Positions 20,334 through 31,394 of a stretch of 64,000 bases of DNA are shown in pieces. The DNA is taken from the NCBI GenBank assembly GCA_950022655.1, contig OX465584.1:63676841-63740840 (forward strand), in the 5' to 3' direction. A program made the translations under genes and the position numbers. How positions within the stretch are numbered: position 1 is the stretch's first letter; every line of letters starts with the position of its first letter. Origin of the DNA: Alentia gelatinosa. Its lineage: Eukaryota > Annelida > Polychaeta > Phyllodocida > Polynoidae. The notes beneath the pieces are model-generated. The model worked only from the letters and a program-made list of their open reading frames with translations, made no database searches and had not been told where the DNA came from.

Positions 20334-20687
20334 GTTCCCACCTGCCGATTATGACCACCGATGATGGCATTTTGCACTGCCGACCGATTATGCGACACAT
20401 TTAGTGCAATAATCGTCAGGTGGAAACCGAAATGATCAACCATTTCTCTTTCCTGCCTTATGCAATATGGCAACATCAACCGACTTCTGCACCCGCCAAC
20501 ATAATCAAAGCACATTGAATTAATCAGTGATGCTCTGCATTTTAATACCAAAAGTCAGTCAGCATCAACCACATTTTTTCAGTGCGAGTCACTGATTATG
20601 TACCACTAACCTTTCACAAGGAGAACCACCGACTGACTTTTGTACAGCGTAAAAATTATCGGTGGGTTTTATTCACCAGGTGGAAAC
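20334..20687 (+). mobile_element. Family N MITE (N2)
   Basis: It starts GTTCCCACCTGCCGATTATG and ends TCACCAGGTGGAAAC. It is nearly collinear with N3 at 38155-38503 (GCATTTTAATACCAAAAGT, CACTGATTATGTACCA, TTTCACAAGGAGAAC, TTATCGGTGGG). N1 is the same element in reverse. No coding capacity. Confidence 0.8.
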
Positions 20688-20840
20688 CCCGCAATAACTA
20701 ATAATTGGTTGGCAGTTGAGTGATATAACTTCTAAGATAATAAATAAAGGCCAAAATCAAATCTCAAGTGCCACTACCTGACGACCGATTTTACAGTGAG
20801 CACAAAATCGGTGGACATTTAGTTGTCAGGTGGAAACACG
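20688..20840. repeat. N-related end piece
   Basis: CTACCTGACGACCGATTTTA and ATTTAGTTGTCAGGTGGAAA are N/M-like end motifs facing each other between N2 and M1. Confidence 0.4.
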
Positions 20841-21192
20841 GCTTTTACACTAGACGACTAAATGCATGGTGACTCTAGATCGTCAGTCAAATAGTCATAG
20901 GGTGGGACAATGTCCACCGCAAAAGTGTTTACACTGACGACTTTAAGGTGTCACAGAGTCGTTGCCCCTCTAGACGACTAATTCAAGGCGACTTGAAATA
21001 GTCACGGGCATCAGAGCATGTCTAATAGTCTTCAGGTGGTGCCAAATTAAATAGTTTTATGTAACCAGATGATCTGCAGTCGTCACCACTTGGCGTTTAC
21101 ATTAGACGATTTCTATCATTTTACCACTGAAAATCGTCAGCAGGTGCAAAATGCAAAAAATCGCCAGCCAAAATCGTCTAGTGTAAACACCG
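20841..21192 (+). mobile_element. Family M MITE (M1)
   Basis: It starts TTTTACACTAGACGACTA and ends AATCGTCTAGTGTAAAC. It contains a second internal GTTTACACTGACGACT start and a GGCGTTTACATTAGACGA, so it is built of nested end-like blocks. It is collinear with M3 (39179-39555) in reverse. Its first 77 bp correspond to the satellite monomer at 28818-30953. Confidence 0.75.
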
Positions 21193-21580
21193 CAAAAGAC
21201 GATTTGAACTGCCATCAGTATCTGATGGTATATACGTCTCATCCACCGTTCTAGCTTTTATAAACGATAACTCATGTCCTATATAAACCCCAGGGAAGAC
21301 ACTGCTATATATTTCCCATCATTTACCTAATCCCCACCCAAAATCCAATCTACGTCTACACAACAAATACGAGACATCTTTGAGACTGAAGTCTAGAGGA
21401 GTCATGTAGATGTAGTAAGATTAGATCAAGGTATACTGTAAGTTTCGGAGATCTATAGGACCCTGACTCAGTAGTCATCAGTCATAGAGTCGAGAGTCCT
21501 CCGTTAGCAATTTGTCTCAGCTCCGTTATGTGATCAAGGATCAAGGACTATCTTGAGATAGGAGCACTTTAAGGAGTAGA
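21193..21580. other. No recognised feature
   Basis: Single-copy-looking sequence, no significant open frame. The 61-codon frame at 21069-21254 begins inside M1. Confidence 0.4.
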
Positions 21581-22260
21581 TTGGCTAAGTGTGGGCAGGT
21601 AGACTTTAATGAGTAGATCGCCTGTGTGTTTGGGTAGACTTTAATGGATAGTTTTTATCATCCATCATATACAAAGATCCCATTGAAAATGTATCGGGAC
21701 TCCACGACACATTGTATAAAACCTGTCAGATACCTGTGGTATACGGCCCCAAAGGCATGGTATACGGGAAAATAGTCCTTTTGTGCTATAGAGCAAGCAA
21801 ATAGTCCCTATTGTTATAGCCTTTTGATATGGCAATTACTGGGTTTAATTTATTCGAACAGATGGATAATAAATGCAACAAACGATGGTTATGTGGCCAG
21901 GCGGCTCTGTAAACCACCCGAGGTTGACGTCGTAATACACTAACTAACGCTGGTGTATTACTACGCATCAACCTCTCATGGTTTACGGCTGCCTGTCCAC
22001 AAAACCATCGATCATTCTGTATTTAAGGAGTATATTCACTACATGCTAGTAGGTAACATAAATGAGTAGTGGGTAACATAAATGAAGAGATTCACTCTGT
22101 GTGAGCAGGTTGCTTAACGAGTAGATTCATTATGTAGTGAGTAAATTCACTGTGTATTACAAGATACACTTCAATGAGGAGATTCACTACTTGCTAGCAG
22201 GTACACTTAATGAGTATATTCACTACATGCTAGCAGGTCCACTTTATTAGAGTGTCCTTG
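21580..22260. repeat. Degenerate minisatellite interrupted by a hairpin insertion
   Basis: Units like GAGTAGATTCACTAC and TGCTAGCAGGTACACTT recur at 21580-21650 and 22025-22260, and one more follows the E copy at 22712-22740. The intervening 21655-22020 is an insertion ending in a hairpin (21875-22010). Confidence 0.65.
21875..22010. repeat. Long hairpin with GAGGTTGACG / CATCAACCTC stem
   Basis: CGATGGTTATGTGGCCAGGC pairs with GCCTGTCCACAAAACCATCG. The stem continues through GTAAACC/GGTTTAC and GAGGTTGACGTCGTAATACA/TGTATTACTACGCATCAACC. It is the same type as the hairpins at 32650 and 32990, which also carry GTTGACGYGTAGTAATA. Confidence 0.8.
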
Positions 22261-22715
22261 CAGGCGCTAAATACATCATCTAGAGGTTAGAGTGGTCACA
22301 TTGAACTTTCAGTGTGCTTCCAGAAATCTATCCCTTTACTATCTGTATGCTGTTCACTGTGATAGTGAGAATAGAGCAGGGAGCCAGTGTCTCAGGGTCT
22401 TAGAGGTGTGCCCAACTGACTATGACCAATCACTCAATACCGAAATACCTCAAGATCCACTAGTGCTTGATATCTTTGGATCCTAGACTCAGGCAGTTGC
22501 AGAAATAACAAGTTGACTGGGTGCAAGTGGGTTACAGAAAACTATCCATAGACTGAATCTAACCCAAACCTTTTAATATTTTGTTATTCTTCCAGTTTGC
22601 CAGTTTCATGGCTAAATCTGAAATTTAAAAAAACCCCAAAAAACCTTTTAATAGTTATTCATTTATAATTGCACGCTCATTCATCAATGATGAACATTCT
22701 ATTTGCTCCTAGTTG
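22255..22715 (+). repeat. Most complete copy of family E
   Basis: It runs from the TTAGAGTGGTCACATTG region through TATCCCTTTACTATCTG, AGAGCAGGGAGCCAGTG, TGACTATGACCAATCACTC, GTGCTTGATATCTTTGG and AAGTTGACTGGGTGCAAG. It then passes GTGGGTTACAGAAAACTATC and AACCCAAACCTTTTAAT and ends CATTCATCAATGATGAAC plus TTTGCTCCTAGTT. Neither terminal inverted repeats nor a poly(A) tail is visible, so class is open. It sits inside the 21580-22740 minisatellite. Confidence 0.7.
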
Positions 22716-23135
22716 AGTAGATTCACTAGTGTTAGCACGCAGACAGCTTAACGTCCATATCGCGGCCTATAGGTGATGGGCCCATTCATCAAACTGAGTT
22801 ATAAACCATTGAGGCATTCCGCGTGCCCACACACCAGGACTCTCTATCTGCCCCCCGCTGCTCTGAGCAGCTCGCTAGCGACACCTGGTGGTGAGGAGGG
22901 CGGGGCTGATCCGCCCGTGTCGCCGATACAGCCCTGCCCCCTGCCCTGTATCGCCGATACAGCCCTGCCCCCTGCCCTGCCACATACCTGGCGGGTGCAG
23001 ACAGGGCTCCTATTGCCCCAGATCCGCTCATGAGATTTACACTCGAGTTAGGCTCGCTGAGATAATAAGGGGGGAGGCGGGATGTTTTAACTAATGAAGT
23101 ATCACATAGGGAGGTCAGTACTGGACAACAGTGAG
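22716..23135. other. GC-rich segment with a short tandem duplication
   Basis: Holds a GC box (GAGGGCGGGGCTG, about 22894-22906). CGCCGATACAGCCCTG plus CCCCCTGCCCTG is repeated twice in tandem (about 22920-22980). Open frames of 68-86 codons look like composition effects. Promoter function is possible but unsupported. Confidence 0.35.
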
Positions 23136-23139
23136 TGTA

Positions 23140-24890
23140 AAGTGGGATTCACATGGTGGGATTCATGTACCTCACAGGGTATTTGTCTGAGAGAAATTCT
23201 GCTGGGATTCATGTACCTCACAGAGTGTTTGTGTGAGACAGATCTTGCTGAGATTCATGTACCTCACAGGGTGTTTGTCTGAAGTGGTATTCACACGGAG
23301 GGATTCATGTACCTCACAGGGTGTTTGTGTGAGATAAATCCTGCTGAGATTCACGTGAGATAAATCCTGCTGAGATTCACGTACCTCACATGGTGTTTGT
23401 CTGAGACAGATCCTGCTGAGATTCATGTACCTCACAGGGTGTTTGTCTGAAACAAATCCTACTGACATTCGTGTACCTCACAGGGTGTTTGTCAGATATA
23501 AATCCTGCTGGGATTCATGTACCTCAGACGGTGTTTATCTGAGACAAATCCTGCTGAGATTCATGTCCCTCACAGGGTGTTTGTCTGAGACAAATCCTGC
23601 TGACATTCGTGTACCTCACAGGGTGTTTGTCTGAGACAAATCCTCCTGAGATCCATGTACCTCACAGGGTATTTGTCTGAGACAAATCCTGCTGAGATTC
23701 ATGTCCCTCACAGGGTGTTTGTCTGAGACAAATCCTGCTGAGATTCATGTACCTCACAGGGTGCTTGTGTTAGACAAATCCTGTGGAGATTCATGTACCT
23801 CACAGGATGTTTGTGTTAAACAAATCCTGTGGAGATTCATGTACCTCACAGGGTGTTTATGTGAGACAAATCCTGCGGAGATTCATGTACCTCACAGGGT
23901 GTGTGTCTGAGACAAATCTTGCTGAGATTCATGTACCTCACAGGGTGTTTGGGTGAGACAGATCCTGCTGAGATTCATGTACCTCACAGGGTGTTTGTCT
24001 GAGACAGATCCTGCTGAGATTCATGTACCTCACAGGGTGTTTGTCTGAGACAAATCCTGCTGGGATTCATGTACCTCACAGGGTGTTTATCTGAGACAGA
24101 TCCTGCGGAGATTCGTGTACATCAATTAAATAAAGCAATGCATTAGTATAAAATAAAAAACGTGAAGAAATAACCTTCATGTTGCTTATGTTATATATTT
24201 CTGGCAACAAATCCTGCTGAGATTCGTGTACCTCACAGGGTGTTTGTGTGAGATAAATCCTCCTGAGATTCATGTACCTCACAGGGTGTATGTGTTAGAC
24301 AAATCCTGCTGAGATTCATGTACCTCACAGGGTGTGTGTCTGAGACAAATCTTGCTGAGATTCATGTACCTCACAGGGTGTTTATGTGAGACAGATCCTG
24401 CTGAGATTCATGTACCTCACAGGGTGTTTGTCTGAGACAAATCCTCCTGAGATTCATGTACCTCACAGGGTGTTTGTGTGAGATAAATCCTGCTGAGATT
24501 CATGTACCTCACAGGGTGCTTGTGTGAGATAAATCCTGCTGACATTCATGTACCTCAGAGGGTGTTTATCAGGGACAAATCCTGCTGAGATTCATGTAAC
24601 TCACAGGGTGTTTGTGTGAGACAAATTCTGCTGAGATTCATGTAACTCACAGGGTGTTTGTGTGAGACAAATCCTGCTGAGATTCATGTACCTCACAGGG
24701 TGTTTGTGGGAGACAGATTCTGCTGAGATTCATGTAGCTCACAGGGTGTTTATCTGAGACAAATCCTGCTGGGATTCATGTACCTCACAGGGTGTTTGTG
24801 GGAGACAGATTCTGCTGAGATTCATGTAGCTCACAGGGTGTTTATCTGGGACAAATTCTGCTGAGATTCATGTACCTCTCAGGGTGAGAG
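23140..24890. repeat. 46-bp minisatellite, about 36 units
   Basis: The unit GAGATTCATGTACCTCACAG plus GGTGTTTGTCTGAGACAAAT plus CCTGCT recurs with a 46-bp period. An unrelated block of about 85 bp (24120-24205, with AAATAAAGCAATGCATTAGT) interrupts the array. The same block forms the right flank at 24893-24980. Frames across the array are artefacts. Confidence 0.9.
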
Positions 24891-24892
24891 TA

Positions 24893-24985
24893 CATCAATC
24901 AAATAAAGCAATGCATTAGTATAAAATAAACAACGTGAAGAAGTAGTCTTTATGTCGCCTACGTTATATATTTCTTAAAACAAGG
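24893..24985. repeat. Array flank duplicated from within the array
   Basis: AAATAAAGCAATGCATTAGT, AAAATAAACAACGTGAAGAA and CGTTATATATTTCTT repeat the block at 24120-24205 with few changes. Confidence 0.85.
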
Positions 24986-25050
24986 AAATACGATGACATT
25001 TATTATATTTAGCATCACAAAAACCCTCGGCTCATGAATTAGCTTTTGCC

Positions 25051-25110
25051 GGGTACCTGCAGCGGCCGCTATGGAACAACGGGCGTCGAGCGGGCCCATA
25101 GATTCGTACA
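25051..25110. other. Short GC-rich segment before an H element
   Basis: GGGTACCTGCAGCGGCCGCT contains overlapping KpnI, PstI and NotI recognition sequences. It is probably chance but looks like a polylinker, so it is flagged as a possible assembly or cloning scar. Confidence 0.2.
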
Positions 25111-25405
25111 TTTTACCTCACCCCTGGTATTTTTGTCCCATAGGCTTAATATTTGAAACTCGTTCTCCACGCCCTTATGAGTATTGTAGTCTGTTCTCCA
25201 TGGTGTATATCCTGTGTGTTGTTCGTTCTTTTAGTGTGTACAGGGTTGAGGTAAATACAGAAAGCTACTCGTTTTGGTCAAAGAGGACGTTCTCCAACTT
25301 ATTTGAATGTTGTGATATTCACTCGGCTGTTGCCTTGTTCATATCACTTCGCATCAAACTCATGCAGAACGACGACTTTGACCAAAACGTGTTGGTTTCT
25401 CCGTT
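25111..25405 (+). mobile_element. Family H (H-a) element
   Basis: The head runs from TTTTACCTCACCCCTGG to ACAGGGTTGAGGTAAATA and holds CCCATAGGCTTAATATTTG. The hairpin is at 25258-25405: CTCGTTTTGGTCAAAG against CTTTGACCAAAACGTGTTGG. The 141-codon frame covering it is accidental, since other copies of the family have different frames. Confidence 0.8.
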
Positions 25406-25640
25406 GATCAGCATGTTTGGTAGTTGGCGGATGGTGTGGGTTCAGCCCGGTGGAGCAACCTTTAACACAGTCCTCAGCGAGAAGCTTTGTCAGTGACTCA
25501 CACCTGAGCTCGTGAGCTGCTCACTTAGTCATCACCCCGTTCTCTGGGTCATGCCGAACTGCACATACTCCGTTGTGTACTGGGTCAGTGCCTGACCCTA
25601 CGAGAGGACCTTACCGTCTCCTCATTAATCCCCGGACAAC
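25406..25640. other. No recognised feature
   Basis: Single-copy-looking link between the H element and the decamer array. Confidence 0.4.
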
Positions 25641-26335
25641 TGGTCGGACATGCTCGGAACTACTCTGAACTAATTGGACCTGCTCGGGACTATTCGGAAC
25701 TACTCAGAACAGCTGGGACCTACTTGGAACTGTCTAGAGCTGCTCAGACCCATTTAGACCTGCTGAGACTTGCTCAGAACTGCTTGGACCTACTCGGAAC
25801 TAGACAGAAGACTCAGAACTAGTCGTAGCTGCTCGGGCCTACTCAAGGCTGCTGTGAACTGCTCGGAACCGCTTGGAACAGCTCTGATGTACTCGGAACC
25901 GCTTGGACCTGCTCGGACCTGTTGGGAACTGCTGGGAACTGCTGGGACCTGCTTGGACCTACTCAGACCTGCTCAGAACTGTTCGGAACTGCTCGAACCT
26001 GCTCGGTCCCCCTCCGAACTGCTGGGAACTGCTTGGTCCCGATTGGAACTGCCTAGAATCACACGGACCTGCTCTCACCCACTTGGACCTGCTCGGAACT
26101 GCTCAGAACTGCTCGGAACTATTCAGAACTAGTTAGATTGGCTCAGAACTGCTCAGAACTAGTCGGAATTGCTCGGTACTTCTCAGACCTGGTCGGACCT
26201 GTTGGGAACTATTCCGACCTGCTCGGAACTGCTCGGAACTGCTCGGAACCGCTCGGATCTACACGGAACCGCTCGGACCTGCTCGGACCTACTCGGAAGT
26301 ACTCGTACCCGCTCGTACCTGCTCATTAAGTGCTC
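25640..26335. repeat. 10-bp minisatellite, CTGCTCGGAA
   Basis: About 65 degenerate decamers (CTGCTCGGAA, CTGCTCGGAC, TACTCGGAAC). The Cys/Ser/Glu/Leu-rich frames of 63-120 codons are artefacts of the decamer. Confidence 0.95.
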
Positions 26336-26602
26336 GCTCACGCTACAGGCTCATAAAGGCGGACGACCTCACAGCACGGTCGTCCACAGTGTCCGCGGCC
26401 ATTCGTAAAACCCTGACTGTTTATCGCGCACAGACACCATCAGGCTTCAGCGGAAAACCAAACAAAATTAAAACACAACACTAAATAGGACCGGGACTTA
26501 ATGAACTCGCCTGTTGATGAGTGGGTACATGCAGAGACTGCTGCCAGGTCAAAGCTACACGTGGTGATATCAGAGTGTATGTGGTAGCTTCTGTGTAATC
26601 TA
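26336..26602. other. No recognised feature
   Basis: Single-copy-looking sequence with some CpG (CGGTCGTCCACAG, TGTCCGCGGCC). No motif cluster. Confidence 0.4.
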
Positions 26603-26775
26603 CACTGCGCGAAAACCATCACTTTATTCATATATACGCCATCGCGGAAGTGCATGTATTGGCTGAATATTGACTTGTTTTCATATGTATATATATATAC
26701 GCCCAGGCCTTATATATACGGACGCGTCTTGGCTGTATTTCACACCGGGCGCATATGACTGGAAATACTCTCTAC
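26603..26775 (+). mobile_element. Family S partial copy (S2)
   Basis: It begins CACTGCGCGAAAACCATCAC, then TTCATATATACGCCATCGCG, GTGCATGTATTGGCTGAATA and ACGCGTCTTGGCTGTATTTC. These match the left half of S1 at 51327-51737. The right half is missing. Confidence 0.75.
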
Positions 26776-27500
26776 CCCCAAGATATGTTTGTTTTGGTAA
26801 TTTAACGTCCAATATATTATATTAGATATATTTGTTATGGAATAGACGACGAATAGTCTAACTAGGATCTACATCATTAGCCCTATGTGCTTTTATCTCA
26901 TCCCTGTTACGATATCAGAACATGAGAATAACATTAAAAAGTTATACGCAACGATAACCGGCGTAAAGTGCCACTACTTAAATCGCTGTAATCGTCACTG
27001 GGCTTCGCCTCGATGACGATCACTGCGCATCAAAACTGGCAGAGTATTGTTTATCTATACGATTCTCGATCCAGTTCTATATATATATATGTATCTGTTC
27101 TTTGCCTCGGTATATATGCTATCGGTCTGTCTAGTGGTATGGGATTGTATGATACTGTATGTATATGTACTCATGGAAGGCAATGCAAGAATACCAAGTA
27201 CCTGGTGAATTATCGTCGTTATAAATGTTTCTTCAATTAAAAAGCGGTTTCTTCTTTATCTTTATATTTGATAAAATACACATTATGGATGAAACATCAG
27301 TTTTCAATGGTATATTTGTTTTTAATGAAATACATATTATGGATGACATATCAGTATCTAATATATGCCAACTATAATCAAGATATATCTCAATAGTATA
27401 TTTCCACATATACTTTCTGTATACATGCTTAACGTGGTTTGGGATTGCAACACAATCGTTATATAGAAAGTAGCCGATGCTCTAACATACCACTCATCGT
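26776..27500. other. AT-rich stretch with H-like scraps
   Basis: TTTTATCTCATCCCTG near 26889 and GGCTTCGCCTCG at 27001-27012 are H-type head and hairpin-apex motifs without a complete element. A 65-bp tandem duplication around ACATTATGGATGAAACATCA lies at about 27272-27360. No gene recognised. Confidence 0.4.
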
Positions 27501-27534
27501 ATAGCGTCAATGAACAGAGTCTATACCAGGTATG

Positions 27535-27640
27535 CCCCAATCACTCCCAGAATGCAATATCCCCCACAATCCGCCGCGGCGTCCCAGCATGCTCCGCGCT
27601 CCCCGCATCCCCCAGAATGCAGTGCGCCCGGAAGCAGACG
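27535..27640. promoter_or_regulatory. Promoter-like cluster: two ZNF143-like sites and an ETS site
   Basis: CTCCCAGAATGCA (27544-27556) and CCCAGAATGC (27611-27620) match the ZNF143 core. CCCGGAAGC (27627-27635) matches ETS. Between them lies CpG-rich sequence (CCGCCGCGGCG). The same CCCAGAATGC occurs in the island at 11816. No adjoining exon is recognised. Function is inferred. Confidence 0.45.
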
Positions 27641-28186
27641 ACTTTTCGACAGCGTTCCTGATTACGACCTTGTAGGGATCGGCTCTAGATAAACACCACA
27701 TCGAGGCTGCGGCGGCGTAGGAAGAAAAAGTTAATTATGATCGCGCGGAGCTTTGTTTAGTCGCGGAGGGAGAGGGGGGTACGATTCTCGCTTAGTAGTA
27801 GTGGTAATGAGGTCCGGACACACAACAACCATTCTGAACTAATCCGCCAAGAGCGAGCAAAGAAGTAGTCCGTAAGAGGATTGTTTCGCTGGTTCCTCAG
27901 AGTCCTCTGACGCGCATGCAGCTATTGTTATTATGGGATAGACTCGGGGAGACTGTGGTGTAAGCCGGGACTACTTCCTGTGGACTATATTGCCGTCATC
28001 ACCACACGCCACTCGACAGATCATTGCGCGCGGTGTGGATGGGGGGGGGGGGGGAGGGGGGAGGTAAGAGAGTCCTCCAACGGGATCTGCTGGAGATCCA
28101 AAAGGATCCAAACTGCGAGGGATCCAATGGAGTGGAATATCAATAGTCAACAGGAGGCTTCTGTAGGCTGGAGTGGGCAACTATCC
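27641..28186. other. Single-copy-looking island downstream of the promoter-like cluster
   Basis: Not repeated in the window. Holds GCTGCGGCGGCG (27707-27718 region), a homeodomain-like TTAATTATGATC, ACGCGCATGCAG (NRF1-like, about 27911) and a G run at 28041-28062. It may contain an untranslated exon or enhancer, but no splice or coding signal is decisive. Confidence 0.3.
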
Positions 28187-28786
28187 CTACCCTGTTGTAC
28201 GTAGTCTCCATAGCACAGAGAAAGGGGTGGCGGGGTAAGGCAGGAGGGGAGGGGAGAGAGAGGGGGTAGGTAGGAAGGCTCTTGTAAATAGATAGCTCAA
28301 TGAGCCAATTATGTTTATCGCTGAAGAAAGGGGTATTTGGAATGGGAGTAATCTACGTATGGAACGAAGCTGATTATGAAAGGGGATCTCCTTTTGTACT
28401 GATATCTTAGTTAGTCGTCTGGAAAACCGGCCATGATCGTAGCCATGCCTCGAACGAGGAGCAGACGTGATATTAGAAAAATATCTCCCTCTCCAACCCG
28501 CTCCCACTCGGTGCGGAATATTAATTATGAACGAGCACTGTTCCAGAACGGTTAATTTAACGACGGACAACTGCCTCAGCGTTGTTTGTTTTTTCAAACC
28601 GGATGTTTTTTTTATATCAGACCCGTTGGTTGTTGTTAACAATTGATTGTTGATTAATTGGAGGTGGTTTACAATCAGATGACACCTGGTTTTACGAGGT
28701 ATTAGAGTCGTGAGGGATTCAAAGGGAATCTGTGTGGAGGTTTTTATGTCAGGACATGTTCTGCTTTCTACCATGAGTTGTGGCAT
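28187..28786 (-). other. Unassigned 199-codon open frame in unique sequence
   Basis: This is the longest frame in the window not made of tandem repeats or transposon ends. The product would be basic, Ser/Thr/Leu-rich, with a Pro-rich tail. I recognise no domain, signal peptide or clear membrane segment. By a rough estimate, one frame this long is expected by chance in 64 kb about every second window, so it may not be coding. The DNA also carries TAATTA, AACAATTGATTG and GTTAATTTAAC motifs, which would suit a regulatory element equally well. Confidence 0.15.
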
Positions 28787-28817
28787 GAATCACTGGCGGT
28801 TCTCCTAAAATCTGTCC

Positions 28818-30953
28818 TGGCGTTTACACTAGGGTACTAGCTATGTAACGACTGTAGATCGTCTAGCAAATAGTTGTCAGGTGGTGCCCTAACACGGCGT
28901 TTACACTAGGCGACTAAATATGTGATGACTGTACATCGTCTAGCAAATAGTTGTCAGGTGATGCCCTAACACTGCGTTTACACTAGGCGACTAAATATGT
29001 GACGACTGTACATCATCTAGCAAATAGTTGTCAGGTGGTGCCTTAACACGGCGTTTACACTAGGCGACTAGATATGTGACGACTGTACATCATCTAGCAA
29101 ATAGTTGTCAGGTGGTGCCCTAACACGACGTTTACACTAGGCGACTAAATATGTGATGACTGTACATCATCTAGCAAATAGTTGTCAGGTGGTGCCTTAA
29201 CACGGCGTTTACACTAGGCGACTAGATATGTGACGATTGTACATCATCTAGCAAATAGTTGTCAGGTGATGCCCTAACACGACGTTTACACTAGGCGACT
29301 AGATATGTGATGACTGTACATCATCTAGCAAATAGTTGTCAGGTGGTGCCCTAACACGGTGTTTACACTAGGTGACTAGATATGTGACGACTGTACATCG
29401 TCTAGCAAATAGTTGTCAGGTGGTGCCCTAACCTGGCGTTTACACTAGGTGACTAAATATGTGACGACTGTAAATCATCTAGCAAATAGTTGTCAGGTGG
29501 TGCCCTAACACGGCGTTTACACTAGGCGACTAAATATGTGACGACTGTACATCGTCTAGCAAATAGTTGTCGGGTGGTGCCCTAACACGGCGTTTACACT
29601 AGGCGACTAAATATGTGACGACCGTACATCATCTAGCAAATAGTTGTCAGGTGGTGCCCTAACACGGCATTTACACTAGGCGACTAAATATGTGACGACC
29701 GTACATCATCTAGCAAATAGTTGTCAGGTGGTGCCCTAACACGGCATTTACACTAGGCGACTAAATATGTGACGACCGTACATCATCTAGCAAATAGTTG
29801 TCAGGTGGTGCCCTAACACGGCGTTTACACTAGGCGACTAAATATGTGACGACTGTAAATCGTCTAGCAAATAGTTGTCAGGTGGTGCCCTAACACGGCA
29901 TTTACACTAGGCGACTAGATATGTAACGACTGTAGATCGTCTAGCAAATAGTTGTCAGGTGGTGCCCTAACACGGCGTTTACACTAGGCGACTAGATATG
30001 TGACGACTGTAGATCGTCTAGCAAATAGTTGTCAGGTGGTGCCCTAACACGGCGTTTACACTAGGCGACTAGATATGTAACGACTGTAGATCGTCTAGCA
30101 AATAGTTGTCAGGTGGTGCCCTAACACGTCGTTTACACTAGGCGACTAGATATGTGACGACTGTAGATCGTCTAGCAAATAGTTGTCAGGTGGTGCCCTA
30201 ACACGGCATTTACACTAGGCGACTAGCTATGTAACGACTGTAGATCGTCTAGCAAATAGTTGTCAGGTGGTGCCCTAACACGGCGTTTACACTAGGCGAC
30301 TAGCTATGTAACGACTGTAGATCATCTAGCAAATAGTTGTCAGGTGGTGCCCTAACACGGCGTTTACACTAGGCGACTAGATATGTGATGACTGTACATC
30401 GTCTAGCAAATAGTTGTCAGGTGGTGCCCTAACACGGCGTTTACACTAGGCGACTAGATATGTGATGACTGTACATCGTCTAGCAAATAGTTGTCAGGTG
30501 GTGCCCTAACACGGCGTTTACACTAGGCGACTAGATATGTGATGACTGTACATCGTCTAGCAAATAGTTGTCAGGTGGTGCCCTAACACGGCGTTTACAC
30601 TAGGCGACTAGATATGTGCCGACTGTACATCGTCTAGCAAATAGTTGTCAGGTGGTGCCCTAACACGGCGTTTACACTAGGCGACTAGATATGTGACGAC
30701 TGTACATCGTCTAGCAAATAGTTGTCAGGTGGTGCCCTAACACGGCATTTACACTAGGCGACTAGATATGTGACGACTGTACATCGTCTAGCAAATAGTT
30801 GTCAGGTGGTGCCCTAACACGGCGTTTACACTAGGCGACTAGATATGTGACGACTGTACATCGTCTAGCAAATAGTTGTCAGGTGGTGCCCTAACACGGC
30901 GTTTACACTAGGCGACTAGATATGTGACGACTGTACATCGTCTAGCAAATATG
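28818..30953 (+). repeat. 77-bp satellite array, 28 units, from the end of family M
   Basis: GTTTACACTAGGCGACTA recurs at exactly 77-bp steps from 28822 to 30901 (27 intervals, net no indels). The unit continues ATATGTGACGACTGTACATC, GTCTAGCAAATAGTTGTCAG and GTGGTGCCCTAACACG. It is homologous over its full length to the first 77 bp of the M MITE and to the array at 42905-43764, which is in reverse. Units differ by a few substitutions (TGTAAC/TGTGAC, GTAGATC/GTACATC). Confidence 0.95.
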
Positions 30954-31390
30954 GAAACACCACATTACAGTATCCACAGTGCTACGGAGATCCAGACAAA
31001 TGAAGCGATGGTGGAGGCGTAGCTATGACTGCAGGTGGTGACCAATGTGGTTCAGGTGGGGGTTCGGGGGTCGCATGCCCCCATACCTCCCCATACCTCC
31101 CCATTACACACGAAATGACCTTCATAAGCCGTCGCCACCTCCTCGGGCAGTCCACAGACTCCTCTCTCCTCCACGGCGACATTTCCGCACAGATAGGTTG
31201 CGCAGATCAAGTTGGTTTGACATCATAAGGTCAACAGAACCTTGTTGACAGCGAAGTGGCACTGCCGAGTACGGGATGGAGTGGGGGGGGGGGGGGAGGC
31301 ACCACTGCCTCCAGGGCGAGCTACCCGGCTCGGAGACCGAGTGTGGGAGGCGTGGCAGTTGGCTGAGAATCGTGGGAGAGTCCAATACAC
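30954..31390. other. No gene recognised; duplicated scrap near the end
   Basis: Mixed GC-rich sequence with a G run near 31267-31284. AGTTGGCTGAGAATCGTGGG at about 31359 occurs again at about 32627, flanking the F3 region. Several 66-92-codon frames on both strands overlap one another and look accidental. Confidence 0.4.
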
Positions 31391-31394
31391 ATTT

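Noticed and set aside
22919..22990. CTCF-like site in GCCCCCTGCCCTG
   Set aside because: Only about 9 of 12 core positions match and the motif is part of a short tandem duplication.
25071..25496. 141-codon plus-strand frame
   Set aside because: It lies on an H-a element whose other copies do not keep the frame.
25770..26408. Leu/Gly/Glu/Thr-rich frames of 63-120 codons
   Set aside because: Translation of the decamer array.
28818..30953. CRISPR-like array
   Set aside because: Units are 77 bp with no separate repeat and spacer; the whole unit is conserved, and the setting is an animal genome.
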